Positions 31,516 through 42,429 of a DNA stretch of 64,000 nucleotides are shown here, in pieces. A model generated the notes under the pieces. It made no database searches and was not told the DNA's origin. It was given only the letters and a program-made list of their open reading frames with translations. The position numbers and the translations under genes were made by a program. Origin of the DNA: Capra hircus (Eukaryota; Chordata; Mammalia; Artiodactyla; Bovidae); assembly GCF_001704415.2 (NCBI RefSeq), contig NC_030822.1, positions 55,235,345-55,299,344 of the forward strand. The letters are read 5' to 3'. How positions within the stretch are numbered: position 1 is the stretch's first letter; each line of letters begins with the position of its first letter.

Positions 31516-31520
31516 ATAGA

Positions 31521-31830
31521 TTATCTCTCTTTAAAGAAAGTTGTTTATTTATTTTTGACTGTGTTGGTGCACAGGAGCTTTCTCTAGTTGTGAGTAGGGG
31601 CTACTTCTTAGTTGCAATGTGCGGGCGTCTCCATGCAGTGGCTTCTCTTGTTGCGGACCATGGGCTCTAGGCATTTGGGCTTCAGTGGTTGTGGCACTTG
31701 GGCTTAGCTGCCCCGTAGCATGTGGAATCTTCCCAGACCAGGGAGCAAACCCGGGTCCCCTGCATTGACAGGTGGATTCTTAACCACTCCACTGGACCAC
31801 CAGGGAAGTCCGACAAAGGTTATCTCTTAA
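31521..31830 (-). repeat. CHR-type SINE with likely target duplication
   Basis: Reversed copy about 31534-31812: 'ttatttatttttgactgtgt', 'cttctcttgttgcggacca', 'ccagaccagggagcaaaccc', 'ggaccaccagggaagtcc'. The flanks ttatctctctttaa and ttatctcttaa at its ends suggest a target duplication. Confidence 0.9.
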
Positions 31831-32125
31831 TCCTCATGACAAGCCCAGGAGGTGCTTTTACTCTCCCCTCGCTGGATAAAGAACCATTCTGGGTAGAATA
31901 TAATAAAGATCAGGTACTGGGTGACATGCTTTATGTGTAAGCCTCATGATCACCCATGAAAGATGAGCCTGCCCAATTTGAGAGGTCAAGAAATGCTCCC
32001 AGGGGCACACAGCTCAGGTCCATCTTGGGTCTCTTCATTCCCAGTCATAGGGTTTCAGAGTTTACAAAATAAGTCACTGCTCCTCAGCTCACTTGATCTC
32101 TCCAAAACCCGGTGCAGTGAGAGTT
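31831..32125 (-). repeat. Diverged MIR-like relic
   Basis: 'taatcctcatgacaagccca', 'gaggtcaagaaatgctccca' and 'ggcacacagctcaggtc' follow a reversed MIR but with large gaps. It may be two fragments. Confidence 0.45.
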
Positions 32126-32289
32126 ATTATTATCCTATTTCATAATTTTTTGCACTGACATTTTTTTCTCACTTTAACATCTCTCACATCAGGATGTGTC
32201 TTACAACTGATGGCGTGTCACAGTTTACTTGGTAGCATTTATTTTTTTCTTAGTGATAAATAAAACAATGATGGGTCTTACAATCGAAG

Positions 32290-32405
32290 GTATCTCAGAG
32301 TTAAGAAAATGGAGAGTCATTCCTGTTTTGCTGATAATGAGGTTGAAGTTCAGAGAGATTTGGTGGCTTTTCAAGGTCACACATCTCTGTTGTTGTCTAC
32401 ACAGG
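32290..32405 (-). repeat. Possible MIR or CR1/L3-type relic
   Basis: 'atctcagagttaagaaaatg' and 'aggttgaagttcagagagat' then 'caaggtcacac' resemble an old mammalian SINE/LINE end. Family assignment uncertain. Confidence 0.4.
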
Positions 32406-33119
32406 AGGAAGGAGCTGTAAGAAAGTCAGGACTATGCAAAAAGACTTAGTACCCCTGGAGAGACCATCTTCTCTGCTCTCAGGAGATTTTACTTCCGAGC
32501 ACATCACAGCTTGCCGCTCTTATTTTTCTACAGGGAGAGGAAGCTGTGCCCTGTCCCAGGATGAACTTCAAAGGGAGTCTGTCCCCTCCTCATTCCGCCC
32601 CACCAGGGGAGCAGCGGGAGTGTGGCTCAGACCACAGTTAAGCGCATCTGGGATCAAAAGAGTCCCCGTCTCTCCGGAGCACCCAGGGGTCTCGACTGAG
32701 CTCCCTCTCCGGTCTGCTGAGTGATCAGTTGACAAAATACATCTGGGCAAGGAGGAGGCCTCTGTGATCAGCTGTCATCTCCCCTAAACACCCCTGATGC
32801 TTTTTCTCTCTTCATTACCCACGAGGTATCAGCCCTTGCGTGGTGATCCACAGCCTGACACGCCAGCCTCCCTGTAGCTGGAAGGCAGTCAGGCTGCTGG
32901 TGGGGGAGCTGGAAGAATTCGGTCTGGAGACAAAGAGTGAGGGAAGACGAGGGGAAGGAGAAGAAAGCTGCTGGAGGGAAATGTGGGGACCGGCCGCTGG
33001 TGTTGCCTTGTCTGTATCCCATGTCTAATTCGGAAGCTTAGCCCTGGACTCAAAGCCAGGTGTGGAGTGAACCTGGCGAGCACAATGCAAATGCAGCCAT
33101 GCTCATGCAGCACCCAGTC

Positions 33120-33121
<2 letters not shown>
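32406..33121. other. Single-copy DNA
   Basis: No repeat or exon recognised. Small overlapping ORFs on both strands (32434-33113) have no domain. Confidence 0.4.

Positions 33122-33160
<39 letters not shown>
33122..33160. repeat. (CA)n microsatellite
   Basis: About 20 uninterrupted CA dinucleotides. A tract this long and pure is usually polymorphic in length. Confidence 0.97.
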
Positions 33161-33161
<1 letters not shown>

Positions 33162-33389
33162 CCCCGGAGTCAATCTCTTTCCTTTCTTCCTACCTAGAAC
33201 TCTCCTCTGGGGTTCGCAGCAACTTATGAGAGGATTTGCTATTCTCTTCTTGAATTTTTCCACAGATGATGTGAGCAGGGCACTCCCTCCTACAGTCTAT
33301 CCACAATCCACCCTCCCCAATGAAATAAGCAATATTCTTTCATCCGAATATTAAACTCCAGTAGAACACTTTTTCCAACATGGACCAGA

Positions 33390-33560
33390 AGCATGCTAAA
33401 CAAATGTTCCACCTCTGTGTTTTTTCTAACTCCATGCCTCTGCCTTTAATGCCCTTTTCTCTTTCTTCATCCTTTAGAACCCAAGTCAAATCCTACCTAT
33501 TCTCAGAAAACCCTTCCTGGGCCCAGCCTCGAGCTGATCCTGCCCACAGCTGGAGTGTTG
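33390..33560 (+). repeat. L2 LINE 3' region
   Basis: 'catgcctctgcctttaatgc', 'agaacccaagtcaaatccta' and 'ctcagaaaacccttcctggg' are the recognisable mid-3' phrases of L2. The 137-residue ORF over it is chance. Confidence 0.65.
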
Positions 33561-34404
33561 TTCCTTCCTGTGAAAGGAAGTCTAGCCCTGTGCCCAGGCC
33601 AGAGAGAATCAATGGGCGAGGAGGGCTACTCCAAAGGGACCCAGTGGGAATGCCTGCAGTCCTTTTGCCGGCCTCACCTCAATGCCATGTGCCCGTTCTG
33701 ATGACACTGGTTATGTGCCTGAATTCTAGTTCTGGCAGGGCCTTAGCGCTCTGTCCTGTGTGTCCACAAATCCTCGTTCCAGGAATCAGTTGAATCTCAG
33801 TCCTTAAACATGAGCCTCTGTATCTTCTTGGAGCTCTCACCCTGGTCCAGACAGAGACAACTGTGTCCCTTGGTACCCGCTTATTCACTGGACTGAGCCT
33901 CAAATGTCATCATCCTCAGCTAGGTCAGCTTCCATCTCACCTAGCCCACCCCAGGGGCACGTGAGTGCTGGCTTCCTGCTCCATCCTGCCTTCCCCATCC
34001 TGCTGCCAAGGACTGGCTCTTCTCTGCTGTGCTCGGGTAACTCCCAACAGCTGATGAGTCTGACTGCTGTGGTCTACAGGTCTTTCTCCATGCCATTCTC
34101 TTGCTTCTTAAGTGACAAGTACAGGAGGCAACGCTATCTTTGTACAGACATGTCCTGTTCCCTTGACGTCCTTGTATATCCCTGGAGGTGAGACCCCCTG
34201 TGAACCCCCCGCCCCATACACAGTGAATGTACACTGGCAATGAAAATGTTGAAATCCTCAGCAAGTCCTTCTTTACTTTCCCTAGACGCTTCCTGTTCCC
34301 GTGACTCACTCCAGCCTCTGCCTTCAGCCCCCACCTGTCTTTTTCCTGCTTGAGGGTCCCTCTTCCCTTGCCGTCATTCACAATTAAATCTTAGCAGGCT
34401 GGAT
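33561..34404. other. Single-copy DNA
   Basis: No repeat or exon recognised. Overlapping ORFs on both strands (33904-34381) show no domain. Confidence 0.4.
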
Positions 34405-34500
34405 GAGAATTTTACAGGGCAGGAGCTGCAGTTTGTTCAAGTCTGTTTCCCAGTGTCTGGCGTGGTACCCATCATAGCAGATAACCAGAAAACAGCTGAC
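34405..34500 (+). repeat. L2 LINE 3' terminus
   Basis: 'cagggcaggagctgcagttt' and 'cccagtgtctggcgtggtac' match the final part of L2 in forward orientation. Confidence 0.6.
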
Positions 34501-34675
34501 TGGAATTGTGAAACTGAGCTCAAGAAACTTGTCTTAAGCCCCTAGTGTATACAAAGCATGTGCTAGGTGTACACTAGCACATTCCTTAGGTTCCAGAAAG
34601 AAAATAAAACCAAACAGCATCTAACCTTCAGGAAGCTGGGCCAGGCCAAGGCAATAATAGTTCTTGATTAATTGC

Positions 34676-34942
34676 AAAAAGTGCCACATGTGAACTTCCT
34701 TGGTGATACAGTGGATAAGAATCTGTCTACCAATGCAGGGGACATGGGTTTGATCCCTGATCCAGTAAGATTCTACATGCTGGGGAGCAACTAAGCCCGT
34801 GTGTCACGACTACTGAGCCCAAGTGCCTAAAGCCTGGCTCACTGCAACCAGAGGAAGCCTGCACGCAGCAGTGAAGACTCAGTGCAGCCAAAAACTTATT
34901 GCAGCCAAATAAGTAACTACAAATTTTAAAAAGTGCCACATG
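34676..34942 (+). repeat. CHR-type SINE with 15-bp target duplication
   Basis: Forward copy at 34691-34927 ('gaacttccttggtgatacag', 'gacatgggtttgatccctga', 'gcaactaagcccgtgtgtca', 'agtgcagccaaaaacttatt'). The 15-base flank aaaaagtgccacatg is perfect at 34676-34690 and 34928-34942. Confidence 0.96.
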
Positions 34943-36204
34943 GGTTGAAGTTTCCTTCTAGATAAGGGGTTATCAACCGGTGAGACAGAGGCGGTTATCT
35001 CGAAAGAACGTGAGACTGCTTTCTGATTATCAGGACATGAACAGAATTCTCCATAGTTGCCCCTTAGGGCAACAACAATCCTTTGCTTCTCTCCTGGTGA
35101 AGTTCAAGGTCTTTAGTAATGGGACTGGCAGGTCATGGTTAGGGAAAGGCCAAGAGCCAGGCATCTTGGAGGACTCCAGCCACTGCTGGCCCCAGATTTT
35201 CCTCTTCCCTTGGGTGAAGAGTGAGGAGACTGCTGGGAGGAGATGGGCTGCCAGTGGCCGCTCGAGTGGCAGCAGGCAGTCTTGTCAGCCTTTGCCCTGC
35301 TGGAGTAATCCTCGAACCTGCGCGCCTCTCCATTTGATCTGCTTGAGCCTGCAGGAGACCGTCAAATGCTTTTGGCTAATATCATATGCATGCATAATTA
35401 GATGGCAGCAATCACCATCTGGGTTCCTAGCTCTTGTTCCAGCAACCAGGCCCTGGGCAAGGAGCTGGCGGGAGTGAGGTAGGGAGGCCTCTCCTGGCCC
35501 TGCCCATCCTCTGTCAGCCTCCCAGAGAGCAGATTGGAAGCTTGGGGCCTGGAAGCACAGCCCCGCGGAAGGGCAGCGATGCTCAATGAAGAGTGACAAC
35601 CGGCAGGTGGCAGAGGGGATCACACCGCAGGAGTCTCTGCCAGCTCGTGGGCTGGCAGGGAACCGAGGGCCGGGTGGGTTGCCATGGGCGGGGGAGATGA
35701 AGGCTCATGGGCAGCCCTTGTATCAGAGAGGAAGCCAAGAGTAGTTTGGAGGGTTCTCAGACCCATGGCAGGGCCGATGAGAAGCCATCTGCCCCGCCCC
35801 TGGCACGGGTTCTTCCACCTCCCGACTGCTGGAGCTCCCTGTGGTGCCAATGACACAGGCATATGCTTGGCCAGGCCTGGCTGACATTTTCCTGAGGCTG
35901 ATGCTCAGGACTCCCAGCTGGGCAGGGGACATGGAGATGTAGGGAATCACGGCAGCTCCAGGGAAGGGTCTTTGGTGCAAAAGAGGCTGAAGAGCATGGA
36001 TAAGCATGGACCCAAGCCCTTGGGTCCTTTTATTTTATTACTTTGTGTCCTTTGACACGGGGAGGGTCTGGGCAAAGGCAGGTTGGCACAGACCCACACA
36101 GCACGTGCTACCGGCTGTGCTCGCCTTTAATCTACCAGTAGATTCAAGTGGACATCCAGCAGCTTCTCCCCAGAGGCAGTGAGGCTGGACATAGTGTAAA
36201 GCTC
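34943..36204. other. Single-copy, moderately GC-rich DNA
   Basis: No repeat family recognised. A 165-residue forward ORF (34980-35477) is mirrored by reverse ORFs over the same stretch and has no domain; I do not call it a gene. Confidence 0.4.
35330..35420. promoter_or_regulatory. Candidate POU/octamer-like element
   Basis: Repeat-free block with catatgcatgcataatta at 35383-35400, a palindromic POU-like core (tatgcatgcata) joined to a TAAT homeodomain core. Assignment rests on motif shape only. Confidence 0.3.
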
Positions 36205-36345
36205 ATTCATAGACTTCGGAGTAGGCGGGGCTGGGTCTGGAATCCCGGCTCTGTCTTCTCCAGCTGAACGCCCTAGGTTGGGTTAAGTCAACCACTCTGT
36301 TACTCTCATAGCAAAATCAAGTTGTATAGACTGAAGGGGCACCGG
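36205..36345 (+). repeat. MIR SINE, 5' half
   Basis: 'ggggctgggtctggaatccc', 'ggctctgtcttctccagctg', 'ttgggttaagtcaaccactc' follow the tRNA-like head and core of MIR in forward orientation. Confidence 0.65.
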
Positions 36346-36639
36346 AAACATAGATACTCAGAAAATGTTAGCTTGATTTTTCCTTTCCCTCAAGGTAGGA
36401 CTGGGTCTGTTAAGGCTATCTGTGTTTTCTGTCATTCCTGATTGGCAAAGGAATGAAGTGGGGAAAAAAAAGTCACAGTCCCTAGGGGATCTCTAGGCTC
36501 AACTGTTTGACATTGGGAGACTGCGTGTGGTCCATGTCACCATTTCACCCAAAGAACCTCCTGGCACTTCAATGCCCTGATCTCCACTCTTTGCCCTAAG
36601 CCAGGACCTGGGCTCCACCTGTGCTAGCCCATAGAACCA

Positions 36640-36775
36640 TAGGTACGTATCTGTCATGGCACCCAGCACTTGGCCATTGCTTGTATCGTACTTGCGCTGG
36701 AATTCTCAGTCTCTTGCACAATTCCTGGCAAATGGCAAGAGTTTACGGAATCTTTGTTAAATGGCTGACTGACTG
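36640..36775 (+). repeat. Possible L2 3' terminus
   Basis: 'cacaattcctggcaaatggc' and 'atctttgttaaatggctgac' resemble the L2 end. Diverged. Confidence 0.45.
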
Positions 36776-38107
36776 TGGTCTAACTCGGTGGATGTTGCCA
36801 CAGACCCAAGCTGGGCTTTCAGGAGCAGATTAAAGGAAACTGACATGAGACTGAGATGAAGATGGAACAGAATCAGGACACTTCTGGAGTCCAGCTTGTC
36901 TGTATCCTCTCCTTTGTTGGTTTCCATATACCATCTAAGCACTTTCAGATTTTCTGAGTTTTTGTTGACTTGTTGGAGGTTAGAAAAGGCAGGGATTGAA
37001 GAGATGGTTCAGTTCATTGGGTGACATACAACCTTTGGCCATCTTGCCAGCTCTTTCTGTTTCTTTTCTTTTTTATCTTCCCTCTTCAGAGTATCAAGTA
37101 AATTCCTGCCTCATGTAGAACAGTTTTGTTCATTTCCAGATCTCTGACTCGATTTCCTTATCTCTGGTGCCCTGATCGTCGGTCTCAGCAATATGGCTGG
37201 TTGCTGGTAAAAGGGCCACCAGATCCTCCATTCATAAGTTCTAAGTAGATGCGGGATGACTTTTAGCATTTGTTCAAATTGGCATCAGAGAGTAGGTCAG
37301 CAGTAGGGTGGGGTCAGGAGTTAGTGCTAGAAGTCAGGTAGTTGTTTTATCGTGGATATAGATGATCCACCTGGTCAATATAGGGACCCAACTGGCAAAT
37401 AAGAGTTCTAGGGAATTGCATCCAGGACTGCGCATAGGACAGGGAATTGGTTAGAGCCACGCAGGGCACAGCTTTAATGCCACAGAGAACTGAAGGGATA
37501 AGCAGGAAACCGAGGCTGAAGACCAAGTTTTCCAGTGGGCTAGGCTTTCTTAGACTAGGAAAACAGCCCTTTGCTTTTGAATTCTGTGTTTCTTGCTCAT
37601 GGGAGAGGCTATAGGATTGCATTTCTCGATGCTCATGATGCTGAGGCCTGCTGGGGTCTCCTTCTGGAGATATTTGCTGGATATTCCTTGCTGTAATTAT
37701 CCTGGTGGGTTCTGGGACAGAACCTAGAACTCAAAAGGCAGATCTAAGGTGGGATGTAGTGTAAATCCCATCTCACTTGTTTGGACATGACCTCCAGGAC
37801 CCTGGCTGAGAGAAAGTTGGCCTCTGGCAAGAGTTCAACCCAGGGTCCATCCTGGTGGGCAGCAGCCTCAGGAGGGCGCCATGTTGAACATGAGCCAGGA
37901 GTAGGTCTTGAACCAGTGCTCTGGTTTTGTATTACTCTGTGTTTATTCCCTTTTTGTTCTTCCTGAAGCTTTGGGAAAGTTTTCTATACCTTTCTACCTT
38001 GATCTCACCATACTATAGAGAATAAGAAAATGATCCTCCTTACATTTGGGGTTGCAAGGCGAAGTGGGGATCACCTGTGCCCTGGGCTTCACTTTCTCAG
38101 GATGCTA
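36776..38107. other. Single-copy DNA
   Basis: No repeat family or exon recognised over 1.3 kb. Confidence 0.4.
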
Positions 38108-38245
38108 GGTGGTCCCAGGGTCCATGAGCTCTAGGCTCCATCTTCTGCAGATGGCTTGGCGGTCCAGGGCTCTCTGATCTCCAGGCTCCATCTTCTCCAA
38201 AGGCCTAGATGGTCCTGTACACTTCAAGCTCCCACTTCTCTTTCA
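38108..38245. repeat. Degenerate ~50-bp tandem repeat, about 2.8 units
   Basis: Units begin at about 38108, 38158 and 38208 with ggtggtccc, ggcggtcc and gatggtcc, and share 'aggctccatcttct' (third unit: aagctcccacttct). The first two units are much more alike than the third. I know of no family with this unit. Confidence 0.7.
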
Positions 38246-39827
38246 CTCCAGCAGTTTCCTCCATCACAAACTGGCAGATTGGATTTTCACTTTGCTAAGG
38301 AAGATGGTTGTTCCTTGATTGTTGGTAGTGGCGAGGCTGTGACTCAGGGTATACAGGCTTCTTGAGCACAGTATTTATTGGATCTGCAGCAGCTCAATCC
38401 ATTCCTTTGAAGACTGAGGCCCTGAAAGCTCTCTGCACCCTGGTTAGGGGGTGGGTGGGAAGGACCTCAGGCTGCAACTGGGCAGGGATGTAATTGGCAG
38501 GAAGCACAGAATCAGCCTTCCATCCTTTCCCTGGCTACCCAAGTTCAGTTCCCAGCATGGATAGGCAGCCTGTCCTTCTCTAAATTCTGGGTCTATGCTC
38601 TCTGTCTGCACTGAAGGGTCTCAGAAAGGTCCTTCTCTTATCTGCCTGCCAGCAACGTGCCCCAGAGGCCTGTGCCAGCCCAATCCAAGCTGGCCTTGAG
38701 TGCCAAGGGGCAGGAGAGGACCTCTAAGCACGGAGCCCTTCTCGGGAGAATTCATCACAAGTTCGCATCCAATTAGGGAGAATAGGCTAGATGAGACAAT
38801 GGTCCATACCCCTTGTAAAGTAACATCCCTAATTGATGACAGGGATGGTGTAGTGGCTTGAAGTCAGCTCAGATTGTGTTTTTTAAATTCTCCTTTCTCC
38901 TGGGCTGCCTGCCAGAATGCTATGGCATGGCTCTTCAAGAGAACAAAGGAAGCTTTGAAAATCTTTCTCCCCCCTCCTTCAAATGCTTATCTGAAAGGAC
39001 ATCTTTTTCCCCTTAGTTGCAGCAATCATAAAAGCACAGGTGATAAACTGCTTCTTTGTAATCATCAATTGTGAAGGCTCCCTCCCTAAAAAGCAGGAAT
39101 TGCAGCAGCAGCAGCAAGAGGCAAAGGACCATCTCGGCACCCACACTGATGCCTATCAAGCCTCTGAAAAGGAGAAGGTGGGGGGAGATGAACTTTGTTC
39201 AGTGACAACTTTTATCTCCAAGTCTTGGACTGTTGAAATGTCAAGCCAAGGCTAGATAGGATTTCCTGACTGTGGCTACGCTGCTGCCTGGCTCAGGGGA
39301 TAGAGAGCTGGTGGTGGGTGGGAGGGAGCCTGAAAATGATCAGAACACATCTTGCATTTGTGAAGCTAAGAGTTGGGTCTCGGTGGCACTATGTTCCCAG
39401 GGAGGAAGGCTGCAGGGAGGGGCTGTTAGATCCCCTGTTTGCAATGACCTTGAGAAACCATCCCTGAAAGAACAGTGCCTAAGCCATTTGAGAGGAGAAT
39501 CTGTCTGGTTTTTAAGTTCCCCAGAAATGTACTTGTAGAAGTGAGAGGTAGTTAGGTCTGGGGTTTGGATTGGTTCTGGACTCCTGGTCCCCAGGTCAGC
39601 TCATGCCCTTGTTCCTCCAATTAGTTTATAGTTCATCTGTTGACCTTCACTCTCTGCTCTGTGATGCACAGGCCACCCTGGGCAACGTGGAGGGGAGCCC
39701 ACGCCTAGGATCATTTACAGCTAAGAGCAGTGTCACAAGCTCAGCTTCAATCAGTAACATATCAGATTTTTCAGATGACATCTGAGCTGGCCATTTAATT
39801 TTAAAAAATTCACAGCGTGTGTGTGTT
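38246..39827. other. Single-copy DNA, possibly conserved at 38760-38870
   Basis: No interspersed repeat is recognised over about 1.6 kb. The part 38760-38870 includes 'ccaattagggag' and 'cctaattgatgac', two TAAT-type cores. A short CAG run (agcagcagcagcaa) lies near 39105. No exon is supported. Confidence 0.35.
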
Positions 39828-40053
39828 AAGTCACTTCAGTCATGTCTGACTCTTTGTGATCCTATGGACTGTACCGCCCCTGCTACCCCACCCAGGCTCC
39901 TTTGTCCATGAGATTCTCCAGGCAAGAATACTGGAGTGGGTTGCCATGCCCTCCTCCAGGGGATCTTCCCCACCCAGGGATCGAATCTGCATCTCTTGTA
40001 TCTCGTGTATTGACAGGCAGATTCTTTACCACTAGTACCACCAGAGCTCCTAC
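39828..40053 (-). repeat. Bov-tA SINE
   Basis: Reversed copy: 'ttaagtcacttcagtcatgt', 'ctcctccaggggatcttccc', then a head with small internal duplications (ttgtatctcgtgtattg). It lies directly before a MIR. Confidence 0.93.
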
Positions 40054-40054
40054 T

Positions 40055-40229
40055 AAGTAGTACACACTGGTCTAAGTACATCATCCACGTTGTATCCTCA
40101 TAATAATCCCATGGAACAGGGGAAGAAACTGAAGGACAGAGAAGTTAAGTGATTTATCTCAGGTCACACAGTAATTGGCAGAATCAGAACTCAAACCCAG
40201 GAACAGTGGGTCAACAGTTTGTACTTGTT
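40055..40229 (-). repeat. MIR SINE interrupted by CHR
   Basis: Reversed MIR: 'ctaagtacatcatccacgtt', 'gaagaaactgaaggacagag', 'ggtcacacagtaattggcag', 'agaactcaaacccagg'. Its tRNA-like end holds the CHR insertion point. Confidence 0.75.
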
Positions 40230-40562
40230 TAACTACTACTTGAAAAAATAATCTATTTATTTAAATGTTTATATTTGGTTGCACTGGGTCTTCGTTGCTG
40301 TGCAAAATCTTTCTCTAGTTGCAGCGAAAGGGGACTACTCTTCACTGAGGCGCTCGGGCTTCTCATTGTGATGACTTTTCTTGTTGCAGAGCCTGGGCTC
40401 TAGGCACGCGGGCTTCAGTAATTACAGTGCACCAGCCCAGTAGCTGTGGGCACAGGCTTGGTTGCTCCAAGGTATGTGGAATCGTCCCGGACGAGGGATC
40501 AAACCTGTGTCCCTGCAATGGCAGGTGGATTCTTATCCATTGTATCATCCTAACTACTACTT
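40230..40562 (-). repeat. CHR-type SINE with 12-bp target duplication
   Basis: Reversed copy at 40242-40550 ('tatttggttgcactgggtct', 'tagttgcagcgaaagggga', 'gtcccggacgagggatca'). The flank taactactactt is perfect at 40230-40241 and 40551-40562. Confidence 0.95.
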
Positions 40563-40701
40563 TTTGTTGGCTTTCATGCTGCTCTGCTGGGCACTGAAGG
40601 ATGAATAGGCGTTTGCCACATAGCCAATGGGAAGGAAAGAATATTTGGCAGGAGTAAAAGCCAAATATTATTTTCTGTAGAAATAAAAGGAAAAAAAAAG
40701 A

Positions 40702-40842
40702 TTAAGATTTGTTGAGTACCTGTCTTGTGCCAGACAGTGTGGAGAGCATTTCACACATTTCATTACCTAATTTTATTTTGTTTATCTGAAAATAAATAAT
40801 CACTCTTCTTTTATAAGCAAGGAAACGAAGGCTCAGAGCGAG
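40702..40842 (-). repeat. MIR SINE interrupted by Bov-tA
   Basis: Reversed MIR: 'tgttgagtacctgtcttgtg', 'ccagacagtgtggagagcat', 'aaggaaacgaaggctcagag', where Bov-tA begins. Confidence 0.7.
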
Positions 40843-41045
40843 GCTTCCCCGGCGGCTCAGTGGTAAAGAATCTGCCTGCCAGTGCAGGAAATGTGGGTTC
40901 AATCTCTGTGTCAGGAGGATCCCCTGGAGAAGGAAATGGCAGCACACTCCAGGACTCTTACCTGAGAAAAAGCCCACGGACACAGGAGCCGCGTGGGTCG
41001 CAGTCCCTAGAGCACGCATGCACTTTACCTGCTGAGCCATCTGGG
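40843..41045 (+). repeat. Bov-tA SINE, diverged
   Basis: Forward copy 'ggcttccccggcggctcagt', B-box region 'gggttcaatctctg', 'gatcccctggagaaggaaat'. The Bov-A end is diverged (gtgggtcgcagtccctagag). Confidence 0.9.
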
Positions 41046-42079
41046 AAACACCATGACCCTTCCTGGGCGGGGGTAATCACTGCCCCTCTGTGGGAGGGCA
41101 AGTGTCTTGTCAGATCTGGTCCCTGGCCAGCTGGGACCTTGTAATCTGGGGTTTGGGTTCTCTATCTGAATCTGAAAAGGTTTGGGGAGGGGATGAGAAG
41201 TCACTGGCTGTCTCCAACAGGAATCAGTTTATTAGCCAATCAATTAACATGTCTATTTATCAGACTTTTCCTATGCACAGGGGGCTGGCCTCTGAACTAC
41301 AGGGGTTCCTGTCAGGGAGTGTATGACAGGCTTGCTTCCTTGTTGCCCCCCAGCCCCTGGGTGTGCTCATGTGGGGGCCTTACGTCCTGGACTGGGGCTG
41401 ACTGCAGAGATGGGCTGGGCCAGGTCCGTTGAGGGCGGGAAGGTGGGCTCCAAAGCCTGCCAAGGGCTGCGGGACGTGAGTCAGGGGCTGACTCCTCCTC
41501 TGGGCACCTGGCAGTCTGTGGTCTGGAGAGCCTGTGGACCGCAGCCCTCACCGGCTCCCCTCTTCTTCTCAGGCTGTTTGCCTTTTGCAGGGGTACTCAG
41601 CCAGCTCCCCTTTGCCCTCTGGAGGTCGTTTCTGACATCTCAAGCCCCTGATCCAATCTGCTCGGGAGACACTGTGCTCTGCCATTTGCCTGCCTTCTTC
41701 CTTCTGGTATCCCCACACTCCAGGTGTGGACCACTAGGAGGCCCAGTTGGTGGAGGACGCCCCGGGGCCAGGAATGTCAGCGGCCTGGGCAAAGATGGGG
41801 AAAGCGGGAGGAACTGTTGCTGGGGAGCCACGGAGACTGGAGAGACTCTGAGAACTGTGTGGAATCCTTGGGGCAGTGTGGTTCCACTTCCTCCGAACTG
41901 GTCTCTGGAGCTGGGAGGAGACTTGGGCTGTTTCCAGACAGGAGACAGGCGCTTTTTCTCTCAGATGCTGCTGGGCCCTCTCTCCTACGAGCGGTTCCCC
42001 AGCTCACAGGCCTCAGAAGGGAAGCTGCACTCACAAGGTGAGCCGGTGAACTGGAGTAGGGGGTTGGTGGGTCTTGGGG
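41046..42079. other. GC-rich single-copy DNA with a long unsupported ORF and a CTCF-like motif
   Basis: A forward ORF of 291 residues spans 41323-42198. It is the longest frame outside transposons, but it is rich in G, P, S and W, is shadowed by frames on the other strand, and its end reads into a MIR, so it is probably chance. At 41731-41742 ccactaggaggc resembles the CTCF core. Confidence 0.35.
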
Positions 42080-42185
42080 CCCTGAATTCTAGGAGTGGTT
42101 TTGCCACAAACTGCTGTGTGACATGGGTCAGGCCCCTCATGTGTGAATGGGGCCCCTGCACTGATAGCAGGGTCCCACCAGTCAC
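42080..42185 (+). repeat. MIR SINE fragment
   Basis: 'ctgaattctaggagtggttt', 'tgccacaaactgctgtgtga' and 'catgggtcaggcccctcatg' follow the MIR head and core. It forms the end of the 291-residue ORF. Confidence 0.6.
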
Positions 42186-42429
42186 TAGACTTCTCTGATG
42201 GTGTGAATTCTAGATCTGGGGGCACTCTTTACCCATTTAGCTTGTGAAAAAGGAAGAAAGCGGTATCACCGGCAGATGCTGTGTCGGGGGCACCCAGCAC
42301 CGAGGAGGTGGGCAGCCCTAATACGGTGAGGACCGCTTTGGGGAGCTCAGGCAGCTCCTAAAGGCAGTGGAGAGTCCTCAGGAGAGGAGCGGGTCACTCT
42401 GGATGTCTCTGGTGGGCTGCGAGATTAAC

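Noticed and set aside
34980..35477. 165-residue ORF
   Set aside because: Mirrored by reverse ORFs, no domain, no splice context recognised.
39105..39122. CAG/CAA run as a polyglutamine exon
   Set aside because: Very short (about six codons), inside a 71-residue ORF with no other protein-like feature.
41323..42198. 291-residue forward ORF, longest outside transposons
   Set aside because: Composition is that of translated GC-rich DNA, other frames and the opposite strand are also open over parts of it, no domain is recognised, and the end is a MIR. It could still be tested with ribosome profiling or conservation of reading frame.
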